Positions 62,306 through 64,000 of a stretch of 64,000 bases of DNA are shown here, piece after piece (position 1 is the first letter of the stretch; every line of letters begins with the position of its first letter). A program made the position numbers and the translations under genes. Origin of the DNA: Chalciporus piperatus (taxonomy: Eukaryota; Basidiomycota; Agaricomycetes; Boletales; Boletaceae); NCBI GenBank assembly GCA_038093975.1, contig JBBPTG010000060.1, positions 62,001-126,000 on the forward strand, read 5' to 3'. The notes under the pieces were generated by a model, which worked only from the letters and a program-made list of their open reading frames with translations, was not told the DNA's origin and did not search any database.

Positions 62306-64000
62306 ATGGCCACTCCGTTTCAGATGCCCCTTAGAGGCACGCAAAACGCCCCCAAGTTTGACGGGAAAACTCCCGCTTTGCTTCCGCGCTACCTGGAAGA
62401 TATCGATATTCTTGGAACAGCAGCTAGACTCTCGGAAGCCGGCAAGATTAGGGCAGCCGTTCGGTATGCTGACCTCGAGGAGGCAGAGCTCTGGGAGACG
62501 CTCGCGGAATACACGGAAGTAGACGCGGATTGGGATGATTTCGTTACCGCAGTCAAGGAATTGTACCCTGGATGCGAGGGTGACAAACGCTATTATCGAG
62601 CTGACCTTCAATACTTGATAGAAAGCTACCGGGCGAAACCCATGCGGAGCCAGGAAGACTTGGGCGACTACCGTCGGAAGTTCGCCAAGATCGCCACCCT
62701 GCTAGTCAGAACCGGAAGACTATCAGAAATGGATCAGTGGTCCTTCTTCCTTGCCGGCTTTCCGCAGGACGTCCAAGATCGGATTCGGCACCGGTTGTCG
62801 ATCGTCAAACCTGACTTGCATCCGGATGACCCGTACCCGATGGATGATGTTATCACCGTCGCTAAGTTTTTATTGACAGGTTCAGCACTTCGGTCCGCCA
62901 TTCCGGTCTTCGTCCCAACGGCACCAGCTGCAGCACCAGCCGTGACGCACGCTCCGGTTCCGCACGTCCATCATCATCCCCCTGCCCCTGTGACGTCTCA
63001 ACCTGGCGTACCTAACATCAAGCAGGAGTTTATGGTTACGTCTCAACAAAACCCGGGCCGGAATCCTGCGTGTGCCTGGTGTGCCATCATCGGACACTTT
63101 ACTCGCTCCTGCGCCAATGTCAACGAGTGGATTAGTGCTGGGCGGATTACGCGAGGCGCAGACGGTCGTCTCTATATGCCAGACGGATCAAGGATTCCTC
63201 GAATCCCCGGAACGCGCTGTATCCGTGACTGCGTTGAGCAGCTCGAGGCCGAAAGGGCGGGATCTGCGTCTACCTCTGCGTCCACCTCGTTTATCCGTGA
63301 TCCTCCCCCTCATATCACTGCCGGGATCCTCTCCATCGCTTATCCACCCATGGATGCTGTCTTGGATATTGAGCCATCCGCTTTCTTGACTTCTGTCGAT
63401 GAAGCATATACGCAAGTTCCTTATTCCCCGAACGTCACTGATCCTGAATTTCAGCCGTACATCACCCAGGCCTGGGCTAGCTTCCAAGCGGATAGGTCAT
63501 CTAGGGAAGGACAACGAGGCAAGAAAGTTCGTTTCGATGGGGTTGTTCTCCCGTCGAAGGCCTCCGGAAAGTCGGATGGGAAGACTGCGTCTGTATCCGA
63601 GGAGCTAGAGGTTCTGTCTCCGGAGCTTCAGCAGACCGCTCAGCCAGTGGCCGGCCCGTCTGTCACGGGACCAGCGGCTAAGCCTCCTTCAGTGCCGCGC
63701 CCTCAGGCTTCAGCTATGAGGCAACCGCAATCTGCGTCCTCTGCTCAGAGTAACTCTTCCGCGAAACCATTTAGCGCTAACGCGTCTTCTTCCTTTGCCC
63801 CTACCAATCAATACAGGTACTCCTTCCCGTTGGAGGATGACTCCGCTCCCAAGCGAGTCCTGGATCGAGTTCTCGAGTCCAGCGTTCCCGTCCCTGTCCG
63901 GGACCTCTTTGCCGTTGCTCCAGAGTTCCGGAAGCAATTCCGTGATCTCACGACGACTAAACGAGTAACTTCCTCTAATACTGTTACGGTTAACGAATTG
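62306..64000 (+). CDS. Gag polyprotein of Ty3/gypsy-type element (3' end outside)
   Basis: Open for 565 codons to the window edge from the ATG at 62306. It starts MATPFQMPLRGTQNAPKFDG, the usual start of agaricomycete gag proteins. A capsid-like helical region follows (ARLSEAGKIRAAVRYADLEE, DDFVTAVKELYPGCEGDKRY, FRKFAKI-type helices). A single CCHC zinc knuckle, CAWCAIIGHFTRSC, sits at about residues 255-268, then a long Ser/Pro/Gln-rich region. The frame also stays open upstream to about 61392 without another ATG. Whether gag is fused to pol cannot be seen. No stop or frameshift was noticed in this part. Confidence 0.85.
   Translation, partial: MATPFQMPLRGTQNAPKFDGKTPALLPRYLEDIDILGTAARLSEAGKIRAAVRYADLEEAELWETLAEYTEVDADWDDFVTAVKELYPGCEGDKRYYRADLQYLIESYRAKPMRSQEDLGDYRRKFAKIATLLVRTGRLSEMDQWSFFLAGFPQDVQDRIRHRLSIVKPDLHPDDPYPMDDVITVAKFLLTGSALRSAIPVFVPTAPAAAPAVTHAPVPHVHHHPPAPVTSQPGVPNIKQEFMVTSQQNPGRNPACAWCAIIGHFTRSCANVNEWISAGRITRGADGRLYMPDGSRIPRIPGTRCIRDCVEQLEAERAGSASTSASTSFIRDPPPHITAGILSIAYPPMDAVLDIEPSAFLTSVDEAYTQVPYSPNVTDPEFQPYITQAWASFQADRSSREGQRGKKVRFDGVVLPSKASGKSDGKTASVSEELEVLSPELQQTAQPVAGPSVTGPAAKPPSVPRPQASAMRQPQSASSAQSNSSAKPFSANASSSFAPTNQYRYSFPLEDDSAPKRVLDRVLESSVPVPVRDLFAVAPEFRKQFRDLTTTKRVTSSNTVTVNEL

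Larger units (their letters stand above)
60981..64000 (+). mobile_element. Ty3/gypsy-type LTR retrotransposon, 5' part
   Basis: The gag frame at 62306 onward identifies the element, which runs off the right edge before pol. The sequence from about 60981 to 61400 is probably 5' LTR/leader: CT-rich, with recurring TTCCG words and a TATA-like CTATAAAAG at 61361. I could not fix the LTR boundaries or the primer-binding site because the second LTR is outside the window. Confidence 0.6.

Overview
The window comes from a filamentous basidiomycete, almost certainly an agaricomycete (mushroom-forming fungus). The evidence is many GT-AG introns of about 48-65 bases inside most genes, single genes with up to about 13 exons, and families typical of that group: F-box proteins with an LP.DILAEIF-type start, a secreted glycopeptide, DUF3602, DUF6589 and DUF6532 proteins, and a Ty3/gypsy-type gag. 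All exon models were built by hand from frame, splice-site and phase consistency. Where I say a model closes in phase, I checked that every exon junction keeps the frame.

Left part (1-23 kb). The left edge holds the 5' end of an F-box gene leaving the window, followed by a small four-exon RS-domain gene (-), an intact F-box gene (+), a nine-exon secreted glycopeptide gene (+) and a twelve-exon GH13 alpha-glucosidase (-). Then come an intronless dual-specificity phosphatase, a 90-residue unknown, an alpha/beta hydrolase, a NADAR-domain protein with a cysteine-rich tail, an isoprenylcysteine methyltransferase-like membrane protein (-) and the E2 subunit of branched-chain 2-oxoacid dehydrogenase. 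A hairpin-containing minisatellite-like array closes this part.

Middle part (23-44 kb). A second F-box gene is broken by one frameshift and one stop. Its promoter and 5' end are an inverted duplicate of the first 310 bases of the window. A Ser/Pro-rich unknown (-) follows, then a DUF3602 gene. One 61-base intron of the DUF3602 gene has been invaded by a 2.4-kb DNA transposon with about 168-base, nearly identical terminal inverted repeats. The transposon carries the 3' end of a DUF6589 gene and an opposing Ser/Pro-rich frame. Next are TRAPP subunit Trs33 (-), facing away from the N-recognin UBR1 across a 311-base shared promoter, and a mitochondrial glutamyl-tRNA synthetase (-).

Right part (44-64 kb). 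Here lie a Pro-rich small protein, a single-pass membrane protein, a type I metacaspase and a 1,981-residue Ser-rich protein of unknown function. The last 5 kb is a genome graveyard: a carotenoid oxygenase cut off in mid-gene, a telomere-like hairpin just downstream, a DUF6532 gene fragment, and the 5' region and gag of a Ty3/gypsy-type retrotransposon running off the right edge.

Most intact genes are unrelated housekeeping or conserved genes; I see no biosynthetic cluster. Three themes tie parts together: protein turnover (UBR1, F-box proteins, metacaspase), trafficking and prenyl processing (Trs33, methyltransferase), and repeated transposon or duplication activity.
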